A DNA stretch of 37,498 nt from Alphaproteobacteria bacterium RIFCSPHIGHO2_02_FULL_46_13 (GCA_001767915.1 MEMI01000033.1:1-37498), one strand, 5' to 3'; positions 5,894 through 14,405 are shown, numbered from the stretch's first letter. Translations and numbers: made by a program. Notes: generated from the letters alone by a model not told the origin.

Positions 5894-7348
5894 TTACAGC
5901 GCGTTTTTCTTGATGCGGCGGCGTTGGACGGAGGATTGGATGCCTAAGGCTTCGCGGTATTTGGCGACGGTGCGGCGGGCGACGTTCATGCCTTCTTTGT
6001 TGAGGGCTTCGACCAGATCATCATCTGATAAGATATTCTCAAGTGTTTCGGCATCGGTTAAGGCTTTGATCCGCGCCTTGACGGATTGGGATGAAATGGC
6101 AGTGCCGTCTGCGCCTTCAATAGATGATGAGAAAAAGAATTTCAGTTCAAACAGTCCGCGCGGTGTGCCGATAAATTTTCCGGTGGTCACGCGACTGACC
6201 GTACTTTCGTGCATATCAATTGCTTCGGCAATTTCGCGGAGTGTTAAAGGTTTTAGGAATTCAATACCGTAGAGGAAAAATCCGTCTTGGCGTTCCACAA
6301 TCTCGCTTGCGACTTTCAGAATCGTCATGGCGCGTTGCTCCAACGCTTTGACCAGCCATGAAGCGTTATTGAGTTGGGTGGTCAGATATTCGCGTTCGCC
6401 CTTATCTTTGGTACGAGCAGAGACATCGGTATAATATTGTTGATTAACCAGAACGCGCGGCAAGGTGTCGGTATTCAGTTCAACGCGCCATCCGCCCCCG
6501 ATATTTTTAGGCAGGGCTTTCATCAACACATCGGGAATAGCGGTTTGTGCAACTACATGGTCAAAGCGTGAGGAGGGGCGCGGGTTCAGGGTTCTGAGGA
6601 GTGCCGTCATCTCGCTCAATTCATCTTCGTCCACATTGCAGACTTTGGCGAGTTTTTTATAGTCATGTTGCGCGAGGAGCGGGAGATTTTGAAGAAGGAC
6701 TTTAAAACTCTCCGTCAGTTCGCCCTGTTCTTCGAGTTGAAGCGCTAGACATTCTGCAAGGTCATGGGCGAAGACACCTGTCGGGTCAAATTTTTTCAAG
6801 CGGAGCAAGACGGACTCGATAGTGGTTTCCGAACAACCGATTTGTGTCGCCAGTGTGACCGCATCATCCCGCAAATATCCGGATTCGTCCAAGCGGTCGA
6901 TCAATAAGGTGCCGATTGATTTCTCAAGCAAGGTATCGGCATCGATATGGAGTTGTTCGTTCAAATGTTCGCGCAGTGTTTTCTGGCGAACCAGTCTGTC
7001 TTCGAAATCAGGCAGGTCATCGGTGAAATTACTATTTCCGCCTGCACCGACATCGGCCATTTTATTGCCTGCATCAAAATCTTCGTGGGCGTCTTCATGT
7101 ACCGTCTCGGGCGGGGAATCGTCATTGTCGCTTGATTGATCGGTGTCTTCGGTTGCCTCGGTCTCACCCGATTCAGATTCCGTTTCTTGTTTTTCAAGAA
7201 GGGGGTTTTGTACCATTTCTTCTTCGAGAAAGGCTTGCAGTTCAATATTATTCATTTGCAACAGCTTCACAGCTTGTTGCATCTGGGGTGTCATCACCAG
7301 ATTCTGTTGCTGCTTGAAACTGAGCGTTTGGGTGAGTTTTTGGGACAT
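5894..7348 (-). CDS. rpoN: RNA polymerase sigma-54 factor
   Basis: This 484-residue protein has all three sigma-54 regions: region I (residues 1-50, glutamine-rich, LVMTPQMQQAVKLLQMNNIEL), an acidic region II (about 55-110), the core-binding domain, a helix-turn-helix region (LREIAEAIDMHESTVSRVT), and the RpoN box ARRTVAKYREALGI near the end that reads the -24 element. Sigma-54 directs transcription of genes controlled by enhancer-binding ATPases, often for nitrogen use and motility. It lies 4 bases after the small membrane protein gene on the same strand and probably shares its promoter. The usual neighbours hpf and ptsN are absent. Confidence 0.97.
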   Translation of the reverse strand: MSQKLTQTLSFKQQQNLVMTPQMQQAVKLLQMNNIELQAFLEEEMVQNPLLEKQETESESGETEATEDTDQSSDNDDSPPETVHEDAHEDFDAGNKMADVGAGGNSNFTDDLPDFEDRLVRQKTLREHLNEQLHIDADTLLEKSIGTLLIDRLDESGYLRDDAVTLATQIGCSETTIESVLLRLKKFDPTGVFAHDLAECLALQLEEQGELTESFKVLLQNLPLLAQHDYKKLAKVCNVDEDELSEMTALLRTLNPRPSSRFDHVVAQTAIPDVLMKALPKNIGGGWRVELNTDTLPRVLVNQQYYTDVSARTKDKGEREYLTTQLNNASWLVKALEQRAMTILKVASEIVERQDGFFLYGIEFLKPLTLREIAEAIDMHESTVSRVTTGKFIGTPRGLFELKFFFSSSIEGADGTAISSQSVKARIKALTDAETLENILSDDDLVEALNKEGMNVARRTVAKYREALGIQSSVQRRRIKKNAL

Positions 7349-7352
7349 GAAA

Positions 7353-7706
7353 TTATTTTCGTTTATATTTTAATTGCTGATCGCGGTCTTTCCCACGTCC
7401 CGGTGTCATGTTTTTGACCGTGCGGTTGATGAAATCGACAACAAAAACAAATATCGCCAAACCAGTTGTCAGGAAAAAGGCAGGTATTTTGAGGACAGGG
7501 GTTAAAACCGTATTAAAAGTTTCCGGTGTCAATGTATCAATCACGAGTTGGAGTTCATCAGGGCAATAGGTTTTCGCGATCCAGCCAAGCGCCGCAAAAG
7601 CAAAGGGAAAACCATTTGCGTTTTGCCAGACATAAATATCGTGCGCCAAAGAACCAAGGGCTAAAAGGACGAAAATAAATAAGAAAAATTTTGCTGTGAC
7701 GGACAT
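7353..7706 (-). CDS. Small membrane protein, unknown function
   Basis: About 117 residues from the ATG at 7704-7706 (a TTG start at 7727 would add seven). Two hydrophobic segments are visible: residues about 5-22 (FFLFIFVLLALGSLAH) and about 75-95 (AFFLTTGLAIFVFVVDFI), with a basic cytoplasmic tail (GRGKDRDQQLKYKRK). No family recognised. It is the first gene of a likely operon with rpoN; its stop is 4 bases before the rpoN start. A role linked to sigma-54 is only suggested by position. Confidence 0.75.
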   Translation of the reverse strand: MSVTAKFFLFIFVLLALGSLAHDIYVWQNANGFPFAFAALGWIAKTYCPDELQLVIDTLTPETFNTVLTPVLKIPAFFLTTGLAIFVFVVDFINRTVKNMTPGRGKDRDQQLKYKRK

Positions 7707-7750
7707 GACTGTGTCTTTCTGAATCAAGAGGCAGGGTGTTACTACAGAGG

Positions 7751-7778
7751 ATTATAACATATTCAAAGATATGGGCAA
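7751..7778 (-). promoter_or_regulatory. Promoter of the membrane protein-rpoN operon
   Basis: On the minus strand TTGCCC (7773-7778) and TATAAT (7751-7756) are 16 bases apart, identical in both boxes and spacing to the mscS promoter at 22104-22131. The leader to the ATG at 7706 is about 38 bases. Confidence 0.7.
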
Positions 7779-7782
7779 AGGG

Positions 7783-8100
7783 CTAAGCCGCGGGCGGGAG
7801 AGGGGAAAGTTTATAGAGGAAATCCCATGTATAAAGACCCGTTTGGTGCCCATCGTCAAAAATCAGGCGGACGGCATAATTGCCGACGGGTTCAATCCTA
7901 GTAATAGCTACATTTTCTTTGCCCGTGACCGTTATTTTCTGGGAGGGGTGATGTCCTTGGACTTCGGCGGACGGGCTTTCGGTGCGTAGAAGAGTGGCGG
8001 GGAGGGCGCGTGTTTCACCCGTATCAAAGGTCACATATAAAATACGTTCTGATTTTTTATAGGTAATATCGGTAGGCCATGGAGAAGGTTGGGATGTCAT
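7783..8100 (-). CDS. DUF971 domain protein (gamma-butyrobetaine hydroxylase-like N-terminal domain)
   Basis: This 105-residue protein matches the stand-alone DUF971 fold: WPTDITYKKSERILYVTFD at the start, LPATLLRTESPSAEVQGH in the middle, then a VAITRIEPVGNYAVRLIFDDGH-type strand pair and GLYTWDFLYKL near the end. The family shares its fold with the N-terminal domain of gamma-butyrobetaine hydroxylase and has been linked to iron-sulfur or metal handling, but its own role is unclear. Its ATG overlaps the stop of the UPF0434 gene (TAATG), which suggests translational coupling. Confidence 0.85.
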   Translation of the reverse strand: MTSQPSPWPTDITYKKSERILYVTFDTGETRALPATLLRTESPSAEVQGHHPSQKITVTGKENVAITRIEPVGNYAVRLIFDDGHQTGLYTWDFLYKLSPLPPAA

Positions 8101-8297
8101 TATTTTTTGACCTCTTCCTCGGTCATCATGCGCGCTTCGCTGACCAACATGATGGGGATGCCGTCACGGATGGGGTAGGCGCGGCGACCGCTATCGCAAA
8201 TTAATTCCTGTTTGGCGGCGTCATAGCGCAACGGCACTTTGGTCATCGGGTCAACTAAAACTTCGAGAAGGCGTGGGTCAGTTAAACCGTGGGACAT
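8100..8297 (-). CDS. UPF0434/Trm112-like small protein
   Basis: About 65 residues from the ATG at 8295-8297 ([17 protein letters not shown]); upstream in-frame codons to 8396 lie inside the LON-domain gene and are not likely to be used. The pattern [38 protein letters not shown] is that of UPF0434/YcaR-like Trm112 relatives. These proteins usually have a CPxCK-type zinc site; here the first pair of cysteines is replaced (VDPMTKVPL), so zinc binding is doubtful. Relatives of Trm112 activate methyltransferases in other organisms. Placed 11 bases after the LON-domain gene and coupled to DUF971. Confidence 0.88.
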   Translation of the reverse strand: MSHGLTDPRLLEVLVDPMTKVPLRYDAAKQELICDSGRRAYPIRDGIPIMLVSEARMMTEEEVKK

Positions 8298-8308
8298 GAT
8301 CAGGACTC

Positions 8309-8941
8309 TTAATGTTGACGGGTATTGGTGTTTGATCCGGATTGTAACGCCATTTCCAGCAATTTGATAAATAAATCTGCACGGGCTTTGCAGCAAGAGG
8401 CTTCTAGCAATGCTTGTTTTTCAGAGGCGGGTAACGGGCAGACCATGGCAAGCGCCACAAACAGCCCTTCATCAGCCACTTCGTCCATTAATTCCCAATC
8501 CATGGACAGGCCTTGGGAATCAAAATATTGGCGCAATAAACTTTTTAAATAAGGTTTATCAACATCCAGACAGCCGACCTTGATCATGTCTTTTTCAAAA
8601 TCTTTCCAGATGACATGGGATCTACGGTAAGACAATGTCGGTGTGATCGCGTCCAACCCCAGACGGAAGCGCCACATGCCGCGTAACGTAATGACATAGC
8701 GACCATCTTGCATTTCTTCGAAACGGACAATCCGTCCGACACATCCCATTTTAAAATCAGGCTGGATAATACCGATCAGGCGATTTGTTTTCAGGGCATC
8801 AGACACCATCGCCAGATAACGCGGCTCAAATATATTGAGCGGCAATTCACCGCGCGGTAACAATAAAGCACCCTCCAGAGGGAGAATCGGTAAGATCTCT
8901 GGCAAGTCTTCAAATTGTGGATCAAATGGATTGTATGGCAT
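8309..8941 (-). CDS. LON substrate-binding domain protein
   Basis: This 210-residue protein consists of the N-terminal substrate-recognition domain of the Lon protease alone: [27 protein letters not shown], then [23 protein letters not shown] and LRGMWRFRL, followed by a helical part ending at residue 200. It has no ATPase or protease domain, so it is not Lon itself. Such proteins are widespread in Alphaproteobacteria, usually next to a thioredoxin/CnoX gene and the UPF0434 gene as here; they are thought to act in protein quality control but the activity is not known. Starts 24 bases after the CnoX stop. Confidence 0.9.
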   Translation of the reverse strand: MPYNPFDPQFEDLPEILPILPLEGALLLPRGELPLNIFEPRYLAMVSDALKTNRLIGIIQPDFKMGCVGRIVRFEEMQDGRYVITLRGMWRFRLGLDAITPTLSYRRSHVIWKDFEKDMIKVGCLDVDKPYLKSLLRQYFDSQGLSMDWELMDEVADEGLFVALAMVCPLPASEKQALLEASCCKARADLFIKLLEMALQSGSNTNTRQH

Positions 8942-8965
8942 AACTCAGAAACTAGTGCGTTTGCT

Positions 8966-9907
8966 TTAAGAGAAAAGGACGCTGGAGAGTTTCTTGCGTC
9001 CGGCAACACTGGCGGGGTCGGCAAAGCCCCAGCCTTCGAAATATTTCAAAAGCAGTGTTTTGGCTTTGTCTTCTTGCCATGTGCGGTCGGCGCGGATGAT
9101 GGAGATCAGCGCGTCCACAGCCTTATCTTTTTGCCCATGGGCAAAACAACTTTCGGCATAATCAAATTTAGCCTGAAGATCATTCGGGTCAAGGGTGATG
9201 CGGCGTTCAAGAGCCGCCAAATCGCCCGCATTCTGGGCATTTTTGGCGAGTTCCAGTGCGGTTTTTGCGGCGGCGAATTTGATATCGCCGGAAATTTGGG
9301 CGGGCGCGCCCGTGATCATATTTTCGGCCTGCTCAATCTCACCCGCCGCAATCATCACGCGGATCATGCCGAGATAGGCTTCGACTTGGAGAGCATCTTG
9401 GGACAAAATTGCTGCATATAAATTCTGGGCTGTACCCAACTCACCTGCATCCAATAGTAATGCGGCTTCTTTCAGTGAGGCAGGAATATCCAAAGCCTCG
9501 GGTTGATTTTGATTGTGCAGTGCCAGAAGTTGTTCGATCAGATGATCTATATCTTTTGGCGGACGCACACCCGCGAAACCTGTCACAGGTTGGCCTTTGT
9601 AAAGGGCAACCACCATCGGGACGGATTGCACGCGGAAGGCCTGCGCCAGTTCAGGGCTTTCATCAATATTGACTTTGGCCATGGCGATTTTGCCCTGACG
9701 TGCTCCGACGAGTTGTTCGAGGACTGGCATTAATTGTTTGCACGGCCCGCACCATGGCGCCCAGAATTCGATCAGGACTGGTTTTTCTAAAGACAGTTTT
9801 AAAACATCGACTTCGAAAGTCTCGGCTGTTGTGTCAAAAATAAATGCGCCTTCTGCTTTCGGGGCTGGTGAGGTGGGTGATTTTTTCGGGTTCATTCCGA
9901 TCAGCAT
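8966..9907 (-). CDS. cnoX: CnoX-type thioredoxin-TPR chaperedoxin
   Basis: This 313-residue protein has an N-terminal thioredoxin domain (about 25-135) with active-site WCGPC (cysteines 53 and 56) and a C-terminal helical TPR-like half (about 145-300). That is the layout of CnoX/YbbN, which binds unfolded or oxidised proteins and passes them to GroEL or DnaK. E. coli CnoX lacks one of the cysteines; the CGPC form here is the redox-active type reported for Caulobacter. Start ATG at 9905-9907 follows AAAGAGAATAAA; an internal ATG at 9895 is possible. First gene of the LON-domain/UPF0434/DUF971 run. Confidence 0.93.
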   Translation of the reverse strand: MLIGMNPKKSPTSPAPKAEGAFIFDTTAETFEVDVLKLSLEKPVLIEFWAPWCGPCKQLMPVLEQLVGARQGKIAMAKVNIDESPELAQAFRVQSVPMVVALYKGQPVTGFAGVRPPKDIDHLIEQLLALHNQNQPEALDIPASLKEAALLLDAGELGTAQNLYAAILSQDALQVEAYLGMIRVMIAAGEIEQAENMITGAPAQISGDIKFAAAKTALELAKNAQNAGDLAALERRITLDPNDLQAKFDYAESCFAHGQKDKAVDALISIIRADRTWQEDKAKTLLLKYFEGWGFADPASVAGRKKLSSVLFS

Positions 9908-9928
9908 TTTATTCTCTTTATTTTCTGG

Positions 9929-10450
9929 TTACGCATCTGGTGCGGCTGGGCTTAAGTCTATGATCTGGGGTTTGATACCCTGTTTTTCAAGGATTGTCAT
10001 TAATTCTGAAGGGGGCATACCAATGGTCATGGAATTATCCAGCGGGTGGAAATTGACCAGATCCGCCTCCATCATGCCTTTTTCCAGAATTAATTGAACT
10101 TTTTTGTCGGTATCGTTAAGGATGGACAAAGGCGTAACCGACCCCGGTTTAACCCCCAAATATGTCCAAAGTCGCTCAGGCGACCCGAAAGAAAAGCGTC
10201 CCGTCCCCAATAAATCGGATAATTTCTTTAAATCAATCATCGTGTCATGGCGCAGGGTCACCAGAAACATGGTCTCTTTCTTATCCCTCAAAAATAAATT
10301 GCGGGTATGGGTTCCCGGAATCTCCGCATCGATTTTATGCGACTCCTCCACCGTGAAAACGGGGGCGTGGGTGTAGAGTTGGTATGAAATCTGCAGATCT
10401 TTCATGAAATCCAACAGATTTTGTGCGTAAAAGCGCGGAAAAGTTTGCAT
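9929..10450 (-). CDS. ProX/YbaK-type aminoacyl-tRNA deacylase
   Basis: This 173-residue protein belongs to the YbaK/ProX editing family: YQLYTHAPVFTVEES near the start, NLFLRDKKETMFLVTL with the conserved lysines, and FSFGSPERLWTYLGVKPGSVTPLSI, which is a hallmark of the PrdX/ProXp group. These free-standing enzymes hydrolyse mischarged Ala-tRNA(Pro) (ProXp-ala), protecting translation. The closely related Cys-tRNA(Pro) deacylase YbaK is less similar. Located 21 bases upstream of the CnoX gene on the same strand, so possibly cotranscribed. Confidence 0.88.
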   Translation of the reverse strand: MQTFPRFYAQNLLDFMKDLQISYQLYTHAPVFTVEESHKIDAEIPGTHTRNLFLRDKKETMFLVTLRHDTMIDLKKLSDLLGTGRFSFGSPERLWTYLGVKPGSVTPLSILNDTDKKVQLILEKGMMEADLVNFHPLDNSMTIGMPPSELMTILEKQGIKPQIIDLSPAAPDA

Positions 10451-10537
10451 TTCGATAACCTATTCAAGCTATAATAATTATGGAACAGGATAAAAACAAA
10501 ATCAAAACTGCGTCAAATTTTATCTATTTTCAATAAT

Positions 10538-10566
10538 TTGATAATAAACTTAATGTATGACATAAT
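10538..10566 (+). promoter_or_regulatory. Promoter of the small-protein pair
   Basis: TTGATA (10538-10543) and CATAAT (10561-10566) are 17 bases apart. The leader to the ATG at 10603 would be about 30 bases and contains GAGGGAGAG as ribosome binding site. Confidence 0.55.
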
Positions 10567-10602
10567 ATATAGATTATTTCTGTTCTGAGGGAGAGTTTGA
10601 AT

Positions 10603-10770
10603 ATGGCGCAAAGATTTGCGATAGATGCGGTAAATGAGGTTCAGCCACTAGATGGCGGTGGAGCTTTTGCTAGCGGTAAGCTAAATGTGGCATCATTTGA
10701 GCCCGCTAAGATGGAGATGACAATGGCAAAACCAAGCCCTGCAATCGGTGGCCCAGGAGGTTTAGCATGA
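10603..10770 (+). CDS. 55-residue protein, unknown function
   Basis: This short gene begins at ATG 10603-10605 behind GAGGGAGAG and ends with TGA at 10768-10770; its last four bases ATGA are the start of the next gene. The product (MAQRFAIDAVNEVQPL at the start, then a Gly/Ala/Pro-rich tail, SPAIGGPGGLA) has no cysteine, no membrane segment and no recognisable domain and is probably disordered. Own promoter upstream, direct coupling to the 103-residue protein and a terminator after that gene make this a defined two-gene unit. Confidence 0.65.
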   Translation: MAQRFAIDAVNEVQPLDGGGAFASGKLNVASFEPAKMEMTMAKPSPAIGGPGGLA

Positions 10771-11078
10771 GTTTTTCATTAGGTGAGCTTCCCGATGGTG
10801 ATTTGGCAATTGTAAGCGATATGGCGCTTCCTGCTGATATTAAACGCATTGAATATTACCGCGATCAACGCTTGTTTATGCTGGTTTATGACCTGCCTGA
10901 CCATGAAGGCGATCTGATGCACTATGAACTCCGCGCTGATGTGGCTGAGAAAGTCCAACGCCGTAGCTCTTTAGTGGTCATTGAGCCTGATAAGGTGACT
11001 GGCAAAGCATCCGGATATTATGCCTCCCTGATACAGGTGGGGGAGCTTCATAACTTTAATCAATTGGGCGCGGCCTAA
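10767..11078 (+). CDS. 103-residue protein, unknown function
   Basis: This protein starts at the ATG that overlaps the stop of the 55-residue gene (ATGA). It has alternating strand-like segments (KRIEYYRDQRLFMLVYDLP, DLMHYELRADVAEKV, SSLVVIEPDKV) and no cysteine or signal peptide, so it is a small soluble beta-rich protein. I recognise no family. The overlap suggests that equal amounts of both proteins are made, as for partners. A hairpin at 11122-11146 follows its stop. Confidence 0.75.
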   Translation: MSFSLGELPDGDLAIVSDMALPADIKRIEYYRDQRLFMLVYDLPDHEGDLMHYELRADVAEKVQRRSSLVVIEPDKVTGKASGYYASLIQVGELHNFNQLGAA

Positions 11079-11121
11079 AAAATATTAGCTTTTGGGCTAT
11101 TTTCCTGCTTGCAATTTTTAG

Positions 11122-11150
11122 ACAGGGTGGTTATAAACCACCCTGTTAAT
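11122..11150 (+). terminator. Hairpin terminator after the small-protein pair
   Basis: ACAGGGTGG (11122-11130) pairs perfectly with CCACCCTGT (11138-11146) with a 7-base loop, followed only by TAAT. The T-run is poor, so termination may be partial and read into tRNA-Gly 15 bases on. Confidence 0.55.
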
Positions 11151-11161
11151 CATTACAGGAT

Positions 11162-11236
11162 GCGGGTGTAGCTCAGGGGTAGAGCGAAACCTTGCCAAGG
11201 TTTAGGCCGTGGGTTCGAAGCCCATCACCCGCTCCA
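11162..11236 (+). tRNA. tRNA-Gly (GCC)
   Basis: A complete cloverleaf is visible: acceptor GCGGGTG/CACCCGC, D arm GCTC/GAGC, anticodon stem AAACC/GGTTT with loop TTGCCAA (anticodon GCC), T arm GTGGG/CCCAT with TTCGAAG, and an encoded CCA. Confidence 0.97.
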
Positions 11237-11269
11237 ATGATGACAATTTCTAAACATCAATATACATGC

Positions 11270-11296
11270 AAAAAACCCGCGCGTGAGCACGGGTTC
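11270..11296 (-). terminator. Intrinsic terminator after the stress-protein gene
   Basis: On the minus strand AACCCGTG pairs with CGCGGGTT (tip TCACG-like loop), followed by TTTT. It stands 24 bases after the stop of the glycine-zipper gene at 11320. Confidence 0.8.
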
Positions 11297-11319
11297 TTCA
11301 CATTTTGGGGAAATACTTT

Positions 11320-11820
11320 TTAAGCGGCGGCTTTGATCCTATCGGTGCTATTCAGGCTACAAATCTCGCGGGCTGTTGCTTCCTCTTCTTTCGTTGAGGT
11401 TTGAATGGTTACAAGGAAATTGCCGTTTTCAATTTCTTCGGCATACATGATGGCTTCATGTTCCGGGATGCCTGCACCAATTAAGCCGCCGACAATGCCG
11501 CCTGTGACCGCGCCAGCGCCAAGACCAGCCAATGTCGGGACGAGAGCGCCCGCCACAACAAGATTAAGCCCCGGGATGGTAATGGTTCCCGCCGCGAGCA
11601 ACATGCCAGCAATTGCACCAGCCAAGCCGCCAATGCTGACGCCGGTTGAGACACCTTCGTCAACATCACTCGTGTCTTTGATTTCTTTGATATAATTATT
11701 GCGGGTGTCCTCTGACATCACCAGACTGATCTGGTCACGTGAAAACCCCGCATCTTCCAATTGGTCAAAGGCTTTATCTGCTGCGGAACGTTTTTTAAAG
11801 AGTGCTGAAACTGTGGCCAT
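11320..11820 (-). CDS. Glycine-zipper general stress-type protein
   Basis: About 166 residues from ATG 11818-11820, which has AGGAG 8 bases upstream; the longer frame to 11838 is unlikely. Residues 1-40 (VSALFKKRSAADKAFDQLEDAGFSRDQISLV) are the ferredoxin-like repeat found in general stress protein 17M and DUF1269-like proteins. Residues 60-125 are almost only G, A, I, L and V with GxxxG spacing, a glycine-zipper that inserts in membranes. The end (ENGNFLVTIQTSTKEEEATARE) repeats the ferredoxin-like part. Probably a membrane-associated stress protein; function not known. Own terminator downstream. Confidence 0.8.
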   Translation of the reverse strand: MATVSALFKKRSAADKAFDQLEDAGFSRDQISLVMSEDTRNNYIKEIKDTSDVDEGVSTGVSIGGLAGAIAGMLLAAGTITIPGLNLVVAGALVPTLAGLGAGAVTGGIVGGLIGAGIPEHEAIMYAEEIENGNFLVTIQTSTKEEEATAREICSLNSTDRIKAAA

Positions 11821-11891
11821 TTTATATCTCCTGATCATGTTGGTAATTGAAACCGACCAACGGGTGGGGAGAGGATTCGTTCCAGAGAAAA

Positions 11892-12758
11892 CTACATCTG
11901 GTTTTTAAACCATGTGGTCTGCCTTTTGGCATAGTGCCGCGTTTCGTTTTTGGAGAGGATAATAGCCGTGTCCAAGTCCATTTCACCCCGCACATGGGAT
12001 TGCAGGGGTTGAAAGCCCAAGGCATGGGTCAGGGCGCAATCGAAGGGAACTTTGCCCGCCATGATCAGATCATCAAAATGCCGCACTTCGTCCACCACAC
12101 CGCTCGCGACCATGATGTCGAAACGCGTATTGCATCTGTCATAGAGTGTATCGCGGTCGGGTGAAATAATTTGTACCTGAAAATCATATTGGTCGGGGGC
12201 GCCCACGGGCGGGAAGCTCTGCCAATAGGACATGGGTTTTCCGGTGTGGGCAATGACTTCGTATGCACGCACCAAACGTCTGCGATTTTGCGGATCGATT
12301 TTTTCGCATAGCACAGGGTCGAGAGTTTTGAGTTGTTCAAAGAAGGCTTCGATTCCCAATTGATCCATCAGGTCTTCGGAGAGTATACGCACTTCGTTGG
12401 GGATTTCAGGAATGGGCGATAACCCCTCCATCAATGTTTTAATATAGAACCCCGTGCCGCCGACAATGATCGGGACTTTACCGTCTTCGGTGACGGTTTC
12501 CAGCGCGGCGAGAGCCATCTTGCGCCAGTCCATAGCGGTCAAGGTAATATCGGGCGGAGTGATGCCATAGAGAAGATGAGGCACAAGCGCCTTATCCGCA
12601 GCAGAGGGCTGCGCGGTCAGGGTGGGCAGACCGTTATAGAGTTGCAGGGAATCCGCATTGATAATCACCCCGCCGATCTTTTCTGCGAGGGTTAAAGCAT
12701 GGGCCGACTTACCACTGGCAGTCGGCCCCGCAATGACGTTAACAGTTTTTTTGTTCAT
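11892..12758 (-). CDS. miaA: tRNA dimethylallyltransferase
   Basis: This 288-residue protein starts with the P-loop VIAGPTASGKSAHAL, has INADSLQLYNGL (substrate aspartate), VGGTGFYIKTLMEGLS, DPQNRRRLVRAYEV and the KRQTTWFKNQM tail typical of MiaA. It transfers a dimethylallyl group to N6 of adenine 37 in tRNAs that read UNN codons. Slightly shorter than E. coli MiaA (316), which is normal here. The start overlaps the stop of degP by one base (TAATG), so it is translated from the same message and is probably coupled. Confidence 0.96.
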   Translation of the reverse strand: MNKKTVNVIAGPTASGKSAHALTLAEKIGGVIINADSLQLYNGLPTLTAQPSAADKALVPHLLYGITPPDITLTAMDWRKMALAALETVTEDGKVPIIVGGTGFYIKTLMEGLSPIPEIPNEVRILSEDLMDQLGIEAFFEQLKTLDPVLCEKIDPQNRRRLVRAYEVIAHTGKPMSYWQSFPPVGAPDQYDFQVQIISPDRDTLYDRCNTRFDIMVASGVVDEVRHFDDLIMAGKVPFDCALTHALGFQPLQSHVRGEMDLDTAIILSKNETRHYAKRQTTWFKNQM

Positions 12759-14377
12759 TATTCTTTTGGTTCAGCCTTTGTTTTATCGGTTTCAAGAGGG
12801 GTATCTTTTTGCTCATCTTTTGACCTTTCAGATGTTTTGAATTTCAGGGCAACGAAGCGTACATCTCCCTGACCTTGATTGTCCACCAACATCAGAACAG
12901 ATGATTTGCCCTCGGCCTTCACCGCGTTGACGATTTTCTCGACAGAGGCGGCGTCTTTGACAGCTTCCTGATTCACCTCGACAATCACATCACCGACCGC
13001 CAAACCTTTTTGGGCGGCGTCAGATGCCATTTTGATCGAAGTTACAACAACACCATTCACATCTTCGGGAATATTATAGGTCTCACGAAGTAGTGGGGAG
13101 ATATTGTTGATGGTGATATTCAGGTCTTTCAGTTCCAATCCTTTGGTTGGTTTGGTGTCCTTATCGCCTGAAGCTTTTTCGATCACGCCGTCTGTTTCGG
13201 CCTTTTCAAGTTCGCCGACTTTGACTTTTGTGGTGATGGTTTTGCCGTCACGGATTAAGGTCACATCGGCTTCTTTCCCAATCGGGGTTTCTGCAACAAT
13301 GCGCGGCAATTGGCGCATGGCGTCAAGTTTCTGTCCGTTGAATTCGGTGATGACGTCACCTGCCTTGATATTGCCTTTCTCGGCTGGGCCGCCCGGCGTC
13401 ACACTCGCCACCAAAGCACCGTGAACATCTTTAAGGCCAAGGCCGTCGGCAATTTCATCGGTCACGGTTTGGATTTTAACACCCAACCAACCACGACGGG
13501 TTTTGCCGAATTCAGCCAGTTGCATCACAACCGGTTTGGCAAGATTGGCAGGGATTGCAAATCCGATACCGACTGATCCGCCTGTCGGGGAATAAATCGC
13601 GGTATTAATTCCGATCACATCACCGTTGAGGTTAAACATCGGCCCACCGGAATTTCCGCGGTTGATAGAGGCGTCGGTTTGAATAAAATCATCATAGGGC
13701 CCCGCGCTGATATCCCGTTTGCGAGCCGAGATAATCCCTTGGGTCACTGTTCCGCCAAGGCCGAACGGATTCCCAATCGCCAAGACCCAGTCACCGACGC
13801 GCATTTTATCGCTGTCGCCGAAAGAGACTTCGACCAGTTTATGTTTTTTAGGATTTTTGACTTTAAGGACAGCCAGGTCGGTTTTTTCGTCACGGCCAAC
13901 CAATTCCGCGTCCAGAATTGTATTATCGACCAAGGTAACACGAATTTCATCGGCATCTTTAATCACATGGTTATTGGTGACGACCAGACCTTTAGCGGCA
14001 TCAACAATAAAGCCTGACCCCATGGCGGTGCTTGGGAGTTGTTCAACAGGGGCTTCGCCGTTTTGTCCGTTCATCTGGCCTTGTTGTCTTTGCATGAAGT
14101 CTTTGAAGAAATCCTCAAAAGGGGAGCCAGGGGGGAATTGTGGGATTTCCTGTAAATTCTCAGGCGCCACAGCGGCCTTCTGGGTTGAGGAAATATTGAC
14201 AACCGCAGGGGATAATGTTTCAGCCAAGTCTGCAAAACTAAGCGGTGCGCCCGATGGCGGAACTACGACGCGTGGAGCGTCCTCCTTTTTATCAAAAAAT
14301 CCGGCCTGCGCGGTATGGGGGAATGCAAATGGGGAGAGGAAAGTTGCTGTGCAGAGCGCCAAAGCGATTTTATTCAT
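12758..14377 (-). CDS. degP: Do-family serine protease (DegP/MucD)
   Basis: This 539-residue periplasmic protease has a signal peptide (cleaved near residue 25, AQA-GF), a trypsin-like domain with His137 (VTNNHVI), Asp167 (TDLAVLKV) and Ser243 (INRGNSGGPMF), then two PDZ domains (about 300-385 and 430-510) and a charged tail. The Gln/Asn/Pro-rich loop after residue 75 fits the LA loop of DegP. It digests or holds misfolded envelope proteins. Ribosome binding site GAGGTTACA. It heads a two-gene operon with miaA. Confidence 0.95.
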   Translation of the reverse strand: MNKIALALCTATFLSPFAFPHTAQAGFFDKKEDAPRVVVPPSGAPLSFADLAETLSPAVVNISSTQKAAVAPENLQEIPQFPPGSPFEDFFKDFMQRQQGQMNGQNGEAPVEQLPSTAMGSGFIVDAAKGLVVTNNHVIKDADEIRVTLVDNTILDAELVGRDEKTDLAVLKVKNPKKHKLVEVSFGDSDKMRVGDWVLAIGNPFGLGGTVTQGIISARKRDISAGPYDDFIQTDASINRGNSGGPMFNLNGDVIGINTAIYSPTGGSVGIGFAIPANLAKPVVMQLAEFGKTRRGWLGVKIQTVTDEIADGLGLKDVHGALVASVTPGGPAEKGNIKAGDVITEFNGQKLDAMRQLPRIVAETPIGKEADVTLIRDGKTITTKVKVGELEKAETDGVIEKASGDKDTKPTKGLELKDLNITINNISPLLRETYNIPEDVNGVVVTSIKMASDAAQKGLAVGDVIVEVNQEAVKDAASVEKIVNAVKAEGKSSVLMLVDNQGQGDVRFVALKFKTSERSKDEQKDTPLETDKTKAEPKE

Positions 14378-14405
14378 TGTAACCTCATAAAATTGAACTG
14401 TTTAG

